From Diphasiastrum complanatum (taxonomy: Eukaryota > Streptophyta > Lycopodiopsida > Lycopodiales > Lycopodiaceae): DNA of 64,000 nucleotides. Under the pieces are notes generated by a model, which saw only the letters and a program-made list of their open reading frames with translations, made no database searches and was not told the DNA's origin. Each line of letters begins with the position of its first letter. Position 1 is the first letter of the stretch. The stretch covers positions 3,338,665 to 3,402,664 of the forward strand of contig CM055106.1 in NCBI GenBank assembly GCA_029204225.1. Reading direction: 5' to 3'. Both the position numbers and the translations under genes were made by a program. Shown piece after piece: positions 22,130 through 33,469 of this stretch.

Positions 22130-24200
22130 TAGATTGTTGAAGATGTTCAAATCTAGTCTCTTGAGATTCACAAATTACATTTGTAGAATCATATCACAGG
22201 TTTTTATTCACATAGCATTAATAGGTGGCATCCTATTGAAGGAAAGAAAGGATCCTAAGTGCAACCTTTGTGGCAAGGGAGGTTATTTTTTCTCAAGATG
22301 CTACAAAAATAAGACCAATCCATCCAAGAAGAACCAAACCAAGGGGGCCAAGGAGAAGGATGGAGCTTCAAGTTCGAAATGAAAATACAAGAAGGGCAAG
22401 TCCAAGGAAAGGTGTTTCCTTTGTGGAAAGGTGAATGAGGCTTGGAGTCTCACAAGGACTTGCAAGATTTGTCTTCAAGAGTCCATCACAACACGTGTCA
22501 AATATTTTGAAATTTTTCATTTGGAAGTACATTGTTTGGTTCAAGATGCAAAGATAGATGTCACTTTCATGAAAGTAACCTAGATTTATTTTATGTCCTT
22601 GGAAAGTATTTTGCTTGGAACTTTAGATAATTTTAGACTTATTGTTATGATCCAAGAGAAATCAATCAAGAATAAGGAGCATCAATCACAAAATGAAAAT
22701 AGTTTCATTTATCCTCTCATGTCAACTTATGAAGATCTATTTTGCTTTGAAGGGAATTTTGTATCTCAAAGGTGGCTTAAGATAATGCTAGTTGAGTGTG
22801 ATGCCTTAAAAGATAGCAAAATATGTTTTCCTTGTAAGCTTACATTAGTTATGAAGTCAAGGAAATGGAAATATCTTCATAATGTAGGATCTTTTGGTTT
22901 CAATAAGATCATGAATGATGTGTTCATTCATAAAGATGAAAATTGTAAGTTTCAATCTTAAAGGCAAGCTGTAAACTTCTTGTGAGAATAAGTGAAGCAT
23001 CCAATGTGGACACTTATATCCATAAGCAAGTAGTTAGCCTTATTGAGATGGAAATACCTTTTGATCTCAATATTGGAAAAATCATGCCAAGTTGTGGTGA
23101 CTTTTGGACTTATGTTTCTAGCATAAGTAATTTTGATAATCATAGGAAGTGCATATTGAATGGTCACACTTGTTGTGATCATTATGAGACATGGAGGTCT
23201 CGGATTTCCATCAAAAAGGAGCACCATGAAGAGGATCTTAAGGAGTCATCTCAATGTTCAAATGTGCCAAGGATTGAGGAGGAGAATCCTTCTCAAGGTT
23301 CAAGTGTGCCAAGGATTGAGGAGGAGAGACCTTCTCAAATTGTGATTCCAAAAAGAAACTCAAGAAATATGGTTGAGTCCATGTGGCTCACATTTCAAGG
23401 GAAAGAGGAGCATATCTCATGTGGTATACATCACATACTTACTTCTCTTATGTCATTTGATAAATCAATTTGCTTTAGTGAGATCATTGCATCTCAAAAT
23501 TGGAGTAAAGCCATACTAGTTGAGTATGAAGTCTCTCTTGAGAACATAGATGATGTTCTTAAAAGGTTGAAATTTATTTTAGATCATTTAGAAAGCAAAT
23601 GGTTATTCCATCAAATGTATGCTCTTGAGTCATGTAAGAGCAAAAGTGATTTGTTCACACAAAATTTATATTGAGGCAAATTGTAAACTCTTTATGAGAG
23701 TAAGTGAATCATCTTCTAAAGACACTTATCTCCATAATGAAGTATTTAGCCTCATTGGATCTGAGATTAGCATGGTAAACAAGCATGAAGATATGATGCA
23801 AACACTTTGTTATTATAGCATGCATAGTCTTGCCAATTGGGATGAGTCTAATTCTCTAGATCGTGGTAACATGATGTTAGATCTTTGTGATTCTAATAAA
23901 TCAAGAAGAAATCTTATTTTCTCATGGAGGAGCATGCACATGAAGAAGGAGCAAGCCTCAAAATCAAGCATCTACATGAAAATTGGAAGGAATCAATTTT
24001 GGAGGTGCTAGGATGGTGCAAAGCTCTCAAGTTCATCAAAGATGTCAACATCAAAGAAGCACTATCATGGATATGGTGATTTAAGATCAACATCAAGCTC
24101 ATTGGCTGATCTTCACACTTTTTGGACCAGAAAAGACCAATTTAGCCCATGGAGTCAAGTTCAAGATCATCATGTTTCCCATCAAGCTAGAATTACCAAG
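22130..24200 (+). pseudogene. Interior coding remnant: gag zinc-knuckle plus duplicated Copia-like pre-RT module
   Basis: A frame near 22200-22380 reads DPKCNLCGKGGYFFSRC, which is a CCHC knuckle with its histidine replaced by tyrosine. A second, more degenerate one (RCFLCGK...TRTC) follows after a stop. Two later blocks resemble each other: one at about 22700-23160 and one at about 23440-23800. Each has 'LMS-----CF...SQ-W-K--LVE', then 'KWLF/KWKYLH', then 'NCK...R(I/V)SE(A/S)S--DTY(I/L)H--V-SLI--EI'. The phrase 'SFDKSICFSEIIASQNWSKA' recalls the Copia segment just before the reverse transcriptase ('...F-EA-----W--AM-EE'). Catalytic RT, integrase and RNase H were not found. The reading is broken by stops and frameshifts. 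Confidence 0.5.
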
Positions 24201-24219
24201 CTAGATTTTTGAGGAGGAG

Positions 24220-25049
24220 TGTGAAAAATGCAAAAATAAGCTTGGTAGAGGCCAAAAATCTTGTATATAGATAAACACACATGTGTGGAGCCTGTTCCCA
24301 CGTGTGAAACTAGTTTACTTGTCATGTACCATAATCATATATGTTGTACATATGATTTAATTCAAGTTCTAGTGGCTAAAATGGCCAAAAGCTAGTTTTC
24401 TAGATATATGACACGTGGCATCAATCTATTGATTGCATGAGCCAAATATTTTGTTAGGTGTCATATCCCATGTGTAGAGGACAGCTCACACGTGTGGAAT
24501 AAGCTGAAGTAGGCGAATTTTGACTTCTAGAAGATTTCCAAGTAGATCTCCATATAGAAGGAAAATGGACCAAAAGTGCCCAAATAGAAGGTTTTCTCCA
24601 AATGTCAGTTTTGCATGATGAATCATCATATGACAGAGCACCTTCACACATGTGGGATCAAAGGGATGATCAGTACCACGAGCTCTCACTTATTGTATAT
24701 ATAGAGCCACATTTGGCCATAATCAATGTGAGACACCAATCTTGGTTTTGGAAGCAATTTTGAGTGATTCTCTCCATTTGTCTACATTTGTTTTGATTGT
24801 TTTGAGGTTCTATCAATGTGTACTTGATTTTCAGGTTGGATTCCGTACTCAGATAGTGTTTCACACGTGTGAAACCATAAAGTACACTTACCTTCAATTA
24901 ATGATTGTTCTTGTTAGGATTTTGTGTCTAAAATTGATCTAGATTGATCTTAATCTGAAGTAGATTGATAGATCAAGTAATCTGACAACCAATCCCTCTT
25001 GAGGATCAGATTAGGATCCACTCTTGGTCCTTTTTGTACTTTTTGCACA
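24220..25049 (+). repeat. 3' LTR (830 bp)
   Basis: Partner of 19732-20562. It is preceded by the polypurine tract gaggaggag at 24211-24219 and followed by CCAAC. Confidence 0.9.
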
Positions 25050-26136
25050 CCAACTAGTTAACAACAAATATAATGTAAATATTTCTGTAAAATCAAGTTG
25101 TTATGGTACATGATTTTGGGTCCACCAAAAATCCTAACCAGAGTATTGTCTATAAAAGGCCATGTGACACCATTTTGTAGGAACCTTTTGCATTTTTGTG
25201 TGTTAATCATGCTATCACATTCAAGCCGCCATCATTAGCATAAGCATTCATCTCTACATTCATAAGATTCATACAACTAAAATATGTGTTAGAATCAAAT
25301 AAAAAAAGATCGCTAAAATCCATAGGTAGGAATCTCAATACATTATTCACCTCCTTTGAGAAGATCAACCTCTTGAGGAGATCTAGAGCCAAGAAAGATA
25401 AACCAAGAAAGAAGAAGAGAAGAAGAATAAACCAAGAACAAGAAAAAAGAACAAAAAGAGAAATGAGAATGATGAATCACACCCCCATCAAGGTTTTATT
25501 CCACATGTAGATCCTTATCTAAGCTTGAGAACCTTAGTGAGCCTTGATCTACACTCCCATTTCGGTGTTTATCCTCTTCCTGTTGAATTAAAACACTTAC
25601 TACAATCGACACTCACCTTGTGGTAGATCCATCAAAAGCCCATTTTGAACGTCTAACACCACATAGGAGGGAGGTGAAGAAAGGGCCCAACAAAAGTCAT
25701 GCTTATCATATCTGGTTAGATGGTGACTGTAGTTGCTGTCATTGTTAGAACAGTTACACTATATTAGAAATGCCTAGTATAAATGACTAGCTTCATTTTG
25801 AGTGATACCATGTCTGATAAACAATCGACAATTTTGTTGATTGGAGTTGGAGTCAACTAGGCTGGAGTTGAGGGTGACAAGAGTTCAAATGTTTGATTTG
25901 ATAGTTGTTCAAATCGAATATTCGAGCACCTGTCGATAGTCGATGTTCGACACTCCTTTGATAGTTTGACTGTCTTTTCTAGTTTGACTGTCATCGATAG
26001 ATTGGTTGTCACGTAGGCACCTATCTTCGAATCTCGTGTATTCTTGTAGACTGTGCAACAATGCGAATAAACATGTAACAACATGAATGAATCTAGATTA
26101 ACATTGGGATTTAGAGAGAGAAGGAATAATCCAACA
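25050..26136 (-). mobile_element. Decayed LTR of Copia family K (minus strand), right border exact
   Basis: On the minus strand, directly after the RNase H remnant, a purine tract (aagtggggg) is followed by TGTTGGATTATTCC. This is the same LTR start as at 39318 (TGTTGGATTATTCT). Further in, the U3-like phrase 'gcacagtctacaagaatacac' matches the ~30-bp repeats of this family at 29736-29850. The far end is not resolved; 25050-25700 shows no gene, only an A/G-rich 'aagaagaag' tract near 25400-25470. Confidence 0.6.
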
Positions 26137-26400
26137 CCCCCACTTAAATGCCTTGATCTTTAGACTAAGCGATGCACAAAATTTGTCGTGTGCATCAATG
26201 CTCAGTAGGCTTGGTGAAAACATTTGTTGTCATGTTTTGCATTTGACGACACTCTAAGCTTACCTCCTTGTTGAGAATTTTACCTGACATAGTAATACTT
26301 AATATCAATGTGCTTACTCCTAGAATGAAATCTAGGGTTGGTGGTCGACAAGGCAATGGCACTTTGATTATCACATAAGACAATTATTGAAGCGTACTAA
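26137..26400 (-). pseudogene. Copia RNase H C-terminal fragment (family K)
   Basis: Two overlapping minus frames together carry the end of a Copia polyprotein. One resembles the 'CDN-SAI.L..NPRFHSRSKHI' zone; the other reads LNKEVSLECRQMQNMTTNVF followed by TKPTEH. A frameshift separates them. It compares directly with the better copy at 38605-39351, which has CQMQDMTTNIFTK. It sits exactly upstream of the PPT and LTR start at 26136. Confidence 0.75.
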
Positions 26401-26649
26401 TTCAGACAAATGTCTGATAGCAAATTTCTCAACCGTACTGCTTCTTTAGTTGTTTGAGAAGCACTATATGCTCTGACTTTGTAGAATAAAGAGGGGTTTG
26501 CTTATGATTGTTCCATGAGATAGGACCACCATTGAAGAGGAATGTAAAACACCCTTTCAAGAGGAATGTGTTTTACTATACCATTGAAGAGGACCACCAT
26601 AGGCAGGTGTGTGTTTTACTATATGTACACAATGAGTGGCACACAAAGC

Positions 26650-27170
26650 TGACAGAGGTGAAGTCATTTTTAGAGCAGTCCCAAAGAAGTATGGCAGCTG
26701 ACGTAAACCCACATCGACGAGAACTAGAATTTGAGGAAGGTGATCAAGTGTGGCTGAACACAAAGAACATTGCGTTACGAAAAGGTTTCTCTCATAAGTT
26801 CGTTTGACCTTATGCGGGGCCATATCATGTCACCAAGAAGATCAACCCAGTGGCTTACCGATTGGTGCTGCCATCCAGCTTGGATATACACAATGTGTTT
26901 CATAACTCATTACTCAAATGGTACAAATTAGATGAGCGATTTGATCGGCAACACGAACTCCATCACCCACCAACGACACTTGATGATACGAAGAGGCAAC
27001 TTGTACATGGCTATGGGCTCCACTCATTGAGGCTTCTTGGGAGTACAAAGACAAACTTAAGGAGGGAGCCCCTGAAGTACTGGCAGACCATATGCAGAAG
27101 AATCAACGCAATAGCCATTTTCTTAGATCGGCAGCACGTGTGAAGTACACTAAGAAATCAAATTTGACTC
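26650..27170 (+). pseudogene. Ty3/Gypsy integrase C-terminal fragment
   Basis: The plus frame carries RRELEFEEGDQVWLNTKNIA, a stop, PYHVTKKINPVAYRLVLPS, then DIHNVFHNSLLKWY. These are the 'GD-V-L-TKNI', 'GP(F/Y)-V-K-IN-VAY-L-LP' and 'H-VFH-SLLK-Y' landmarks of the Gypsy integrase tail. After 27010 another frame gives EASWEYKDKLKEGAPEVLAD, the chromodomain-like or linker end. There are in-frame stops and a frameshift. The upstream pol is missing: only about 140 bp of unrelated sequence lies between it and the Copia fragment. Confidence 0.8.
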
Positions 27171-27670
27171 AAATACAATGATATTGCATGAAACAAAATG
27201 GCTAAGATCTCAAAACAGTGCCTAGATCACATATAGATGAGATTGGTAAGCATACAACTGTGATTTTGGATCAACCAAGCAATCTCTTGACCAAACCAAA
27301 TGTGTCCACCCAGGTCTAGGTGCCCTACCTAACCCTCTTCAAAAGCTTATAACTTCTGATTGGCTCAACCAAATGGAATGAAATTGATTGCATCAGAAAC
27401 TAGACAAAAATAGCTTCAAAACAAGCTATCAAGCAAGATAAATGGATCAAGCATGAGAGAGAACTTCAAAACTGAAATTGGATGTTCCTCACATGTGTCT
27501 GAGCACCTGATTTCGTACAGTACCAGGTCAGACCCAATCAATGTCCTTTTGATCTCTTTTGATCCAAAATTGAACAAGATAGCTAGGAAAATAGGCCTTG
27601 ACAATTTCTAGCTCAAGATTGATGAATAGTTTTCACTTAAATGGATCAAAATGCATGGTAACCTTAGGTA

Positions 27671-27683
27671 GGCTCTGATACCA
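27671..27683 (-). promoter_or_regulatory. tRNA-Met primer binding site (minus strand)
   Basis: The plus strand reads GGCTCTGATACCA, the reverse complement of TGGTATCAGAGCC, and abuts the LTR at 27684. Confidence 0.8.
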
Positions 27684-27885
27684 TGTTGATTTCACATTTT
27701 GGGGATGGATTATGAGTTGGCTTTCGGGTTGGTTGGGAATCCAGTTTTCTTAAGTCCGAATGGTTAAGCTTGTTACGTTTCTGAGTTGGCTTTTATGTAA
27801 GTGCATGATGGATGAATATTAGACTTAAGCGCATGTTGGAGAAACCGCTCAAGTCCCAGCGCCCTTTTGAGGCGCCGGCGCAACA
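27684..27885 (-). mobile_element. Short LTR (about 202 bp), 5' LTR of a minus-strand element
   Basis: On the minus strand it starts TGTTGCGCCGG, ends ATCAACA and is followed at once by the tRNA-Met PBS, so the inner border is exact. The outer border is the nearest TG...CA match and is less sure. Its short length suggests a TRIM-like or small element. I found no second copy in the window. Confidence 0.5.
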
Positions 27886-27892
27886 AGTACAA

Positions 27893-28425
27893 ATATATGA
27901 TCTGATGGCATGACGTCAGCAGATACATTTTAGGTCATGGCTAATCTGCCACTCTTGTATTTCCCTGATTAGTTGTAGATGCTTAATCACTCTAATCTTA
28001 GATCTACATAGAGCAACTATACTTACTGGATGATACTTGACATATAGATCAACAGAGTACACATACAGTGTAATGCAGTAGTCTGATGCAAGTAAGCAAT
28101 CAAGACGAAATATAGAATACATGTCCGCCTGCGTGCGAAGACAATTCTGTCTAGGATCTATAGGAGTGTCCGCTAGTAAAGCGAGACGATTGCTCATGAG
28201 AGAATTGTGTTTCTCCCATGCCAACGCACTGCATGGATTTGCATGCAGTGCTTGACGAAATCAGAGAAAGATCAATATAGATGATATTCTTGTTGTGTCT
28301 GATCTCAAATGCAAATGCGTCTACTATTTATTCGTGTGTCTAAGTTTCCTTGTTCATTTGAATTTCGCACCTTGGTTGAAACTATGTTGAATGCTGCATT
28401 AATTTTATAAACGTAGATCAGCAGT
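27893..28425 (+). repeat. Direct repeat D, copy 1
   Basis: It begins near ctgatggcatgacgtcagca and runs to about 'cttggttgaaac'. It matches 31917-32428 with indels. Landmarks shared in order: 'gccactcttgta', 'gttgtagatg-ttaatcactcta', 'cttgacatata', 'cgtctgcctgcgtgcg'-like, 'gccaacgcact', 'gaccagagaaa-atcaatatagat'. It contains a perfect 9-bp hairpin CACTGCATG/CATGCAGTG near 28227-28250. Confidence 0.7.
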
Positions 28426-28429
28426 GCCT

Positions 28430-29734
28430 GACTACACTCTAGAGGACTGTAGGAATGATTCAGTTGGTAGTGTCCAACGATCGCATCTGAACTCCATTCG
28501 AGGGCAAGAGATTTGTGGTTCCTTCGCGAAGGGCATTTGGGAGGGCGGCGATGATGGCACAATAGTGTTTTATGTGTTTAACCAATGCTTTTGATGCTAT
28601 CTCTGGTAGTATTTTAAGTTGGTACGCCAGCGTGTAGCATATCTAGGCGTTGTGAAGTGAATGGATGAACGAGGTTGAAACAAAGAGAGAGGGATACGGA
28701 GGGAGAGTGGGTCAACGATTGCCACATCACCCTGACACCTGGACCTCACACGTGTGAGCTGTATCAAACCAAAAAAACTAGTAGGAGGGCACACTTTTCC
28801 AAGGAGGTATCACCAAAAATCTCTGTCCAGCCCCACATGCATCCAATCAAAGGTTACAAACACTCTTCTAAGGTTCATTAGAGAGGCATAGAGGCTTCCA
28901 ACAGGTCCAACAAGCAATCAGAAGCCTTAGGACAACATCATTACACCTCTGAAATCGTGCATGCAAAGTTTTAGCCATGGATCTCCCAAAATAGTGAAAA
29001 AAACCATCAAAAAACTTTTTTTTTAACCATTTAAACCAATAAACTCGAGTACTAGAGTACCATGTATCCAAATCTAAGACTATACCGAATCCTATATAAA
29101 GGACATGGACGTAACATACCTGGTTGGTTGGTTTGTCTCCATTGTCTCCTTTTGAGTGTTATTGCAAGCTTGATCTTGGAAATCATCTTAGTGATTCCAA
29201 ATCAAGTTTTACAGTTGAATCAAAAGGTGGAGTCGATTGTGCAATTGAATTGAAAGGTGGAGTTGAGTAGAAACATTATAAAAATAGTTAGGAAAGTGCA
29301 ATTTTGGCAATTTTTGGCTAGAATTTGATTCTACATACCAGTTGGAAGGTAGATCCATGTTGAAATTGTTGTGATGAGGTTGAATTAATGTCAAAAAGAT
29401 ACCAGTATGGTGCATATTAGAGTAAAACATCAGAACGTGAGTGCAATTGTTGATTTTTGACTAATTTCTATTTCAAGATTCTTCCTACACATTTATTGAT
29501 CGTTGATCTAGGGTCAGGTGAAGCCAACTTTGGTTCTACATCTGCTCATCTGATACATGTAGGAATCATAACTTAGACAACCAAATTATTTGAAGAACAT
29601 CTACAACAGGCTTCCGGCTGATCTCCAACGAAGGGTAACCAATTCTATCATATTTCAAGTTCAAATGTTAAGTTCAATCATTTGAAGATCATTGAACACT
29701 TGGTCATCTTCAAAGACTTCACGAATTAGCATTT
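28430..29734. other. No gene seen
   Basis: No supported frame. The piece about 29050-29120 ('gtaccatgtatccaa..actata..gaatcctat..ggacatgg-cgtaaca') resembles the outer end of LTR family C (33935-33991), so an LTR fragment of that family probably ends here. Confidence 0.4.
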
Positions 29735-30800
29735 AGAACAACTCTGCAAAAGTACACTGTGTGTCGCAACAATCTGCAGAAATACACTAAGTGTCGCAAC
29801 AGTCTGTAGAAATACACTAAGTGTCGCAACAGTCTACAGAAATGAACTATGTTTTTAACAGTGTCAGCTTTTTCCGAAATGCAACAGTGTCGACTTTTTC
29901 AAAATGCGACACTTCAGCATAGTTCTAACAATTCAACTATTTCAACAGTGTTGGCTTTTTGTATTTTCCCGAAATGCGACAGTGTCGGCTTTTTGTGATA
30001 GTGTTGGCTTTTTGCCTTCAGCTTCTTCCTTTCAACTATTTTGAAAAAGTTAAACTATTTTAAGGGCACCTTTGTCTTTTTAAGAGCACTGTTGACTTTT
30101 TAAAGGCATTGTCGGCTTTTAAGGGCACTGTCGACTTTTTTGCAAAATTTTAAAGAGAGAAAAATCTCGACAGTCATCTATTTTCAACGAGGAACGTTCC
30201 CAGCCACTTCTCCGAAATATGAAGTGAGAGAAAGCCACTTCACGTAAAATGCGAAGTGAGAGAATTTGGGATGTCCTCGTCTGCGTCAACATTCCCTAAT
30301 TTGTTGACCGTATATACTATGTATAGTTGTTATAAAAGCCAAATACTTCCAAGTACAACGGCTTACCTAGTTAGGTGACAAATATTTATTGTAATTAATA
30401 TATGGATGCAATCTATAAATGGATCATCCAAGCACACTCTCCATGATGCTTCATCCATGAGACAAATGATTTTGAGCCTCCTAGTTACGCCGTCATTCTG
30501 GTTGTAGCTACTATTATGTTGTGCTTAAGTGTAATATAGCAGCATCACGTTTTTCTATCTGTGTATAACGTAGATGAATGCTTGTTGTGATTTTAATGCA
30601 CTTCATTGTTGTTTGTGATGCCACGAAATTGTTAAATATTGAATATCAACATAAATATGGCATGATATACTCTACCTTTACTAGGTCGTCCACACGAAAT
30701 GACTAGATATGAAAAGACATGTTAAACTAGAGTAATCTTAATTCTTAGTTAAATATACCTCTTATGGTATAATTAAACGTATACTTAGTCTAATTGTTAA
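29735..30800 (+). repeat. Copia family K LTR-like segment with ~30-bp tandem repeats
   Basis: From 29736 a unit of the form 'caacagtctgtagaaatac' + 'actaagtgtcg' repeats about three to four times, then degenerates to 'acagtgtcggctttttg' units until about 30130. The same words occur in the solo LTR at 36490-36580 and around 38325-39700. At 30615-30675 'gtgatg-ca-gaaattgttaaa' plus the following 40 bp is nearly identical to 38474-38538. This is most likely a decayed LTR plus leader of the family whose clean copy ends at 39318 onward. Confidence 0.55.
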
Positions 30801-31609
30801 CTAGACCCTTTTGCGGGAGCGACGCACCTGTTGTTTTAGAGGTGTGTTTGTTCGTCCCGTAGAACATATATTGATCTCACACTTCAGTCTCGAGCATCGA
30901 GAGAGAGGAATTTATGCATATGTAAGAGGTTGAAGAAGTGAATAGAGCGCTGAGAGTTATTCTCCCTTATCTCTGTTCTCCGCACTATTGAGTGTGAGTG
31001 ATCTTGAGTCTACTAGCAATCTCTAACGCATTACATGAATTACTCTATGATCAGACAGACTCTCTAGCGCATTATAGTTGTTTGATCTGTATCCGTAAAA
31101 CATGCTCTAAAGAATTGTATTAAAACCATCTTATTCGTCTGTCGCAAATACTTTCTTTTCGGCACTCAAATAACGACTATCTTTGGTGCAGTCTAGCACA
31201 TTCATTGAAAAAAACTGTATGTATACATATGAGATGACAATCCCTGTCTAAAGAATTGAGTCTTTGATCTGTGTTCCTGATTGTAATTGACATAAGTTTC
31301 TAATGTGCTCTAAAACTATTCGTGTTCTTTAACCATTAAATTGGAGTTAAGTTGTTGAGGACTTCTGCCTAGAAACGAACAGTTTGCGAATACATTGAAC
31401 ATTTCTCGATTCTCTGTTGACATCTTAATTAGCCAGAGTGTAGCACTGCTATACTACTTTGATAACATCTCATCTGTAGAACGCGTTTCATTCGATTTGA
31501 TAGAGGCCATATTGTTGTTCTGAAACTATTAACATTACATTCCCCAAACACAAGTAATACTTGAAGAAACAAAGTGTTTCTGAACACAAAGCCTTACTAG
31601 CTTACACCC

Positions 31610-31780
31610 CCTCGACACGAAACATGACGAGTTTTGCGAACACGAAAGTCAACGAAGACGATGACGAGCATATTTGCAAACTCGAACATCTAAAGACATG
31701 AAACACACACGAAGAGTTTCGTGAACACGAAAGTCAAAGAAGACGAAGACCAACGGTTCGCGAACACGAACGATCCACGA
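31610..31780. repeat. Short tandem duplication (cgaacacgaaagtcaa... units)
   Basis: 'acgagttttgcgaacacgaa' + 'agtcaacgaagacgatgacg' at about 31628-31667 recurs as 'agagtttcgtgaacacgaaa' + 'gtcaaagaagacgaagacc' at about 31713-31752. The repeat unit is about 85 bp. It is not coding in any recognised way. Confidence 0.5.
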
Positions 31781-31916
31781 ACGAGATTCCCTTGCGGTCC
31801 TATACGAGAGAAAGGAAAATGAGATAAACAAAACTAACGGTGAAAACGAAACCTGTTCTGTCCTCACGCTCCAAGGAGTACCACCAGAGATCATGCAAGT
31901 ATCAGAAGTACAGAGA

Positions 31917-32428
31917 TTTGACCTGATGGCATGACGTCAGCAGATACTCCCTAGGTCGTGGCTAAACTGCCACTCTTGTAATTCTTTGGTTAGTTGTAGA
32001 TGGTTAATCACTCTAGTCTTAGATTTGCATAGAGAGACTATACTTACTGAATAATACTTGACATATATCAATAGGATACAGTGTTAAAAAAATTAAAAAA
32101 AATAAAAAAGATAAAAAAAATAAAAAAAACAAGAAGGAGTCTGATGCCAGTAAGTAGAAGACAAAAACAGACAGAAGCTCCGTCTGCGTGCGAGAAGACA
32201 ATTATGTCTAGGATCAGAAGATCCGATTGTCCGCTAGAAAAGCGAGACTACTACTCGTGAGAAAACCGTGCTTCTCTCACGCCAACGCACTACGTGGATT
32301 CGCATGCAGTGCCTTGAAGAAACCAGAGAAAATCAATATAGATTATTTTCTGGTTGTGTCTAATCTTGAATGTCGAATGCTTATGCTGTTTATTTTAATA
32401 TGTCTGAGTTTGCACCTTAGTTGAAATG
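31917..32428 (+). repeat. Direct repeat D, copy 2
   Basis: Partner of 27893-28425, about 4 kb apart in the same orientation. It may be an LTR pair or two insertions of one unknown element; no PBS was found beside copy 1. An A-rich insertion (about 32085-32130) is specific to this copy. Confidence 0.7.
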
Positions 32429-32449
32429 AACAAACCACCAGCCTTATGG

Positions 32450-33452
32450 TGTTCAGCCTTTGCTAGTTGACAAGACTTCATTCAACAACATATGACTCGA
32501 CATATGGCTTGAGCTTTGGCCAATAAAATTCTCTCTTAACCAAGTCCAAAGTCCTGTGTATACCAGGATGTCCTGCACAGGGTATGTCATGACACTCAAA
32601 CAAAATCTTCTGTTTGAGCTCATCATCACTAGGTACGCAAACTTTTCCATTCCGAAATAGTAATCCATCTCAAATGGTGAACTGTTCCACAATCTTCTTA
32701 TTTTTTTTAGTTAGTTGAGTCCCCTGTGTTTCTGACTCAACACTGTCCACATTTCTTCCGGTCTGAACAATGTTCCAAATGTGATCAAAATGGGAATCTG
32801 ATTCATATTTTTCTCTCAGCGAAAGATATAGATCTGTAGAAATCTGGGTGAATGACAACTCGTTTAGTTCACCGATCCGACGCTTCAATTGATGTTCAAC
32901 ACCCTCCTACCATCCAATTTCATGAAAAAACAAGCAAAAATCATGAATTTTACCCCTTTCTAGGTTTTTTCACCATGCACAATTGGAAAATTAATGGCAA
33001 GAACGTTTTCCAAATCCACATGCAATCCAAAATACAGAGTTACAACCAAACAATTGATCTGATCTTGCTGGATTTTGAATTCTACCCTCCATTTTGTGCC
33101 AAAATCATGGAAAACAAGCCAAATTTGGCCACAAAAGAGCCTAGAATCCAAATACATGGGAAGATCCAACATGCAAGTTGAATTTAAACTACTTCAAAGT
33201 GAATTAACTTGCTGGAAATTTCAAATCCTGCACTAGTTTTGAGCTACACATGCTAAACTCCAAAAAAGACACCAAAATTGATTTCCTAGCACAATTCACC
33301 ATAAACCACAATGAATTTGAGAGAGATATGGAACATGCAAATTAAATTTGGGAAGATCCACCAACTTGCAACCTTGCTCCTCTCCTTGAATGAAAATACT
33401 AGTTGAATACCACCAGCTACAATGAAAAGCACCACCTCTCCAAACTTGTAAG
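32450..33452 (-). pseudogene. Ty3/Gypsy integrase start (H2C2 zinc finger) in a deletion derivative
   Basis: Read on the minus strand after the LTR and PBS: about 500 bp of leader, then ELSFTQISTDLYLSLREKYE with FDHIWNIVQTGRN, then, in a second frame, DGLLFRNGKVCVPSDDELKQ, HDIPCAGHPGIHRTLDLVK and REFYWPKL. The last three are the Gypsy integrase H2C2 region ('H----AGHPG--RTL-L----YWP'). Gag, protease, RT and RNase H are missing between the leader and this block, so the element was internally deleted. The block 'ELSFTQI...L..R...D..F..IW..VQ' also occurs in 51803-51895, linking it to that family. Confidence 0.75.
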
Positions 33453-33468
33453 CCTTGCTCTGATACCA
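33453..33468 (-). promoter_or_regulatory. tRNA-Met primer binding site (minus strand)
   Basis: The plus strand reads ...gctctgatacca immediately before the LTR at 33470, the reverse complement of TGGTATCAGAGC. Confidence 0.8.
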
Positions 33469-33469
33469 C

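Larger units (their letters stand above)
19732..25049 (+). mobile_element. Complete LTR retrotransposon of 5318 bp without recognisable pol (non-autonomous)
   Basis: Two direct repeats, 19732-20562 (831 bp) and 24220-25049 (830 bp), are nearly identical, with only scattered single changes. Both start TGTGAAA and end TTTGCACA. The first is followed at once by TGGTATCAGAGCC, the classic initiator-tRNA-Met primer site. The second is preceded by the purine tract gaggaggag. The flanks read CCAAG before and CCAAC after, a target duplication with one change. The interior (3.66 kb) has a gag-like zinc-knuckle region and repeated modules but no readable integrase or catalytic polymerase, so movement would need proteins from a partner element. 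High LTR identity suggests a fairly recent insertion compared with its neighbours. Confidence 0.88.

Noticed and set aside
28080-28145. Possible hammerhead ribozyme (CTGATG ... GAAA ... GTC order) in repeat D copy 1
   Set aside because: The core base after CTGATG is C instead of A, stem II does not pair, and copy 2 lacks the GAAA.
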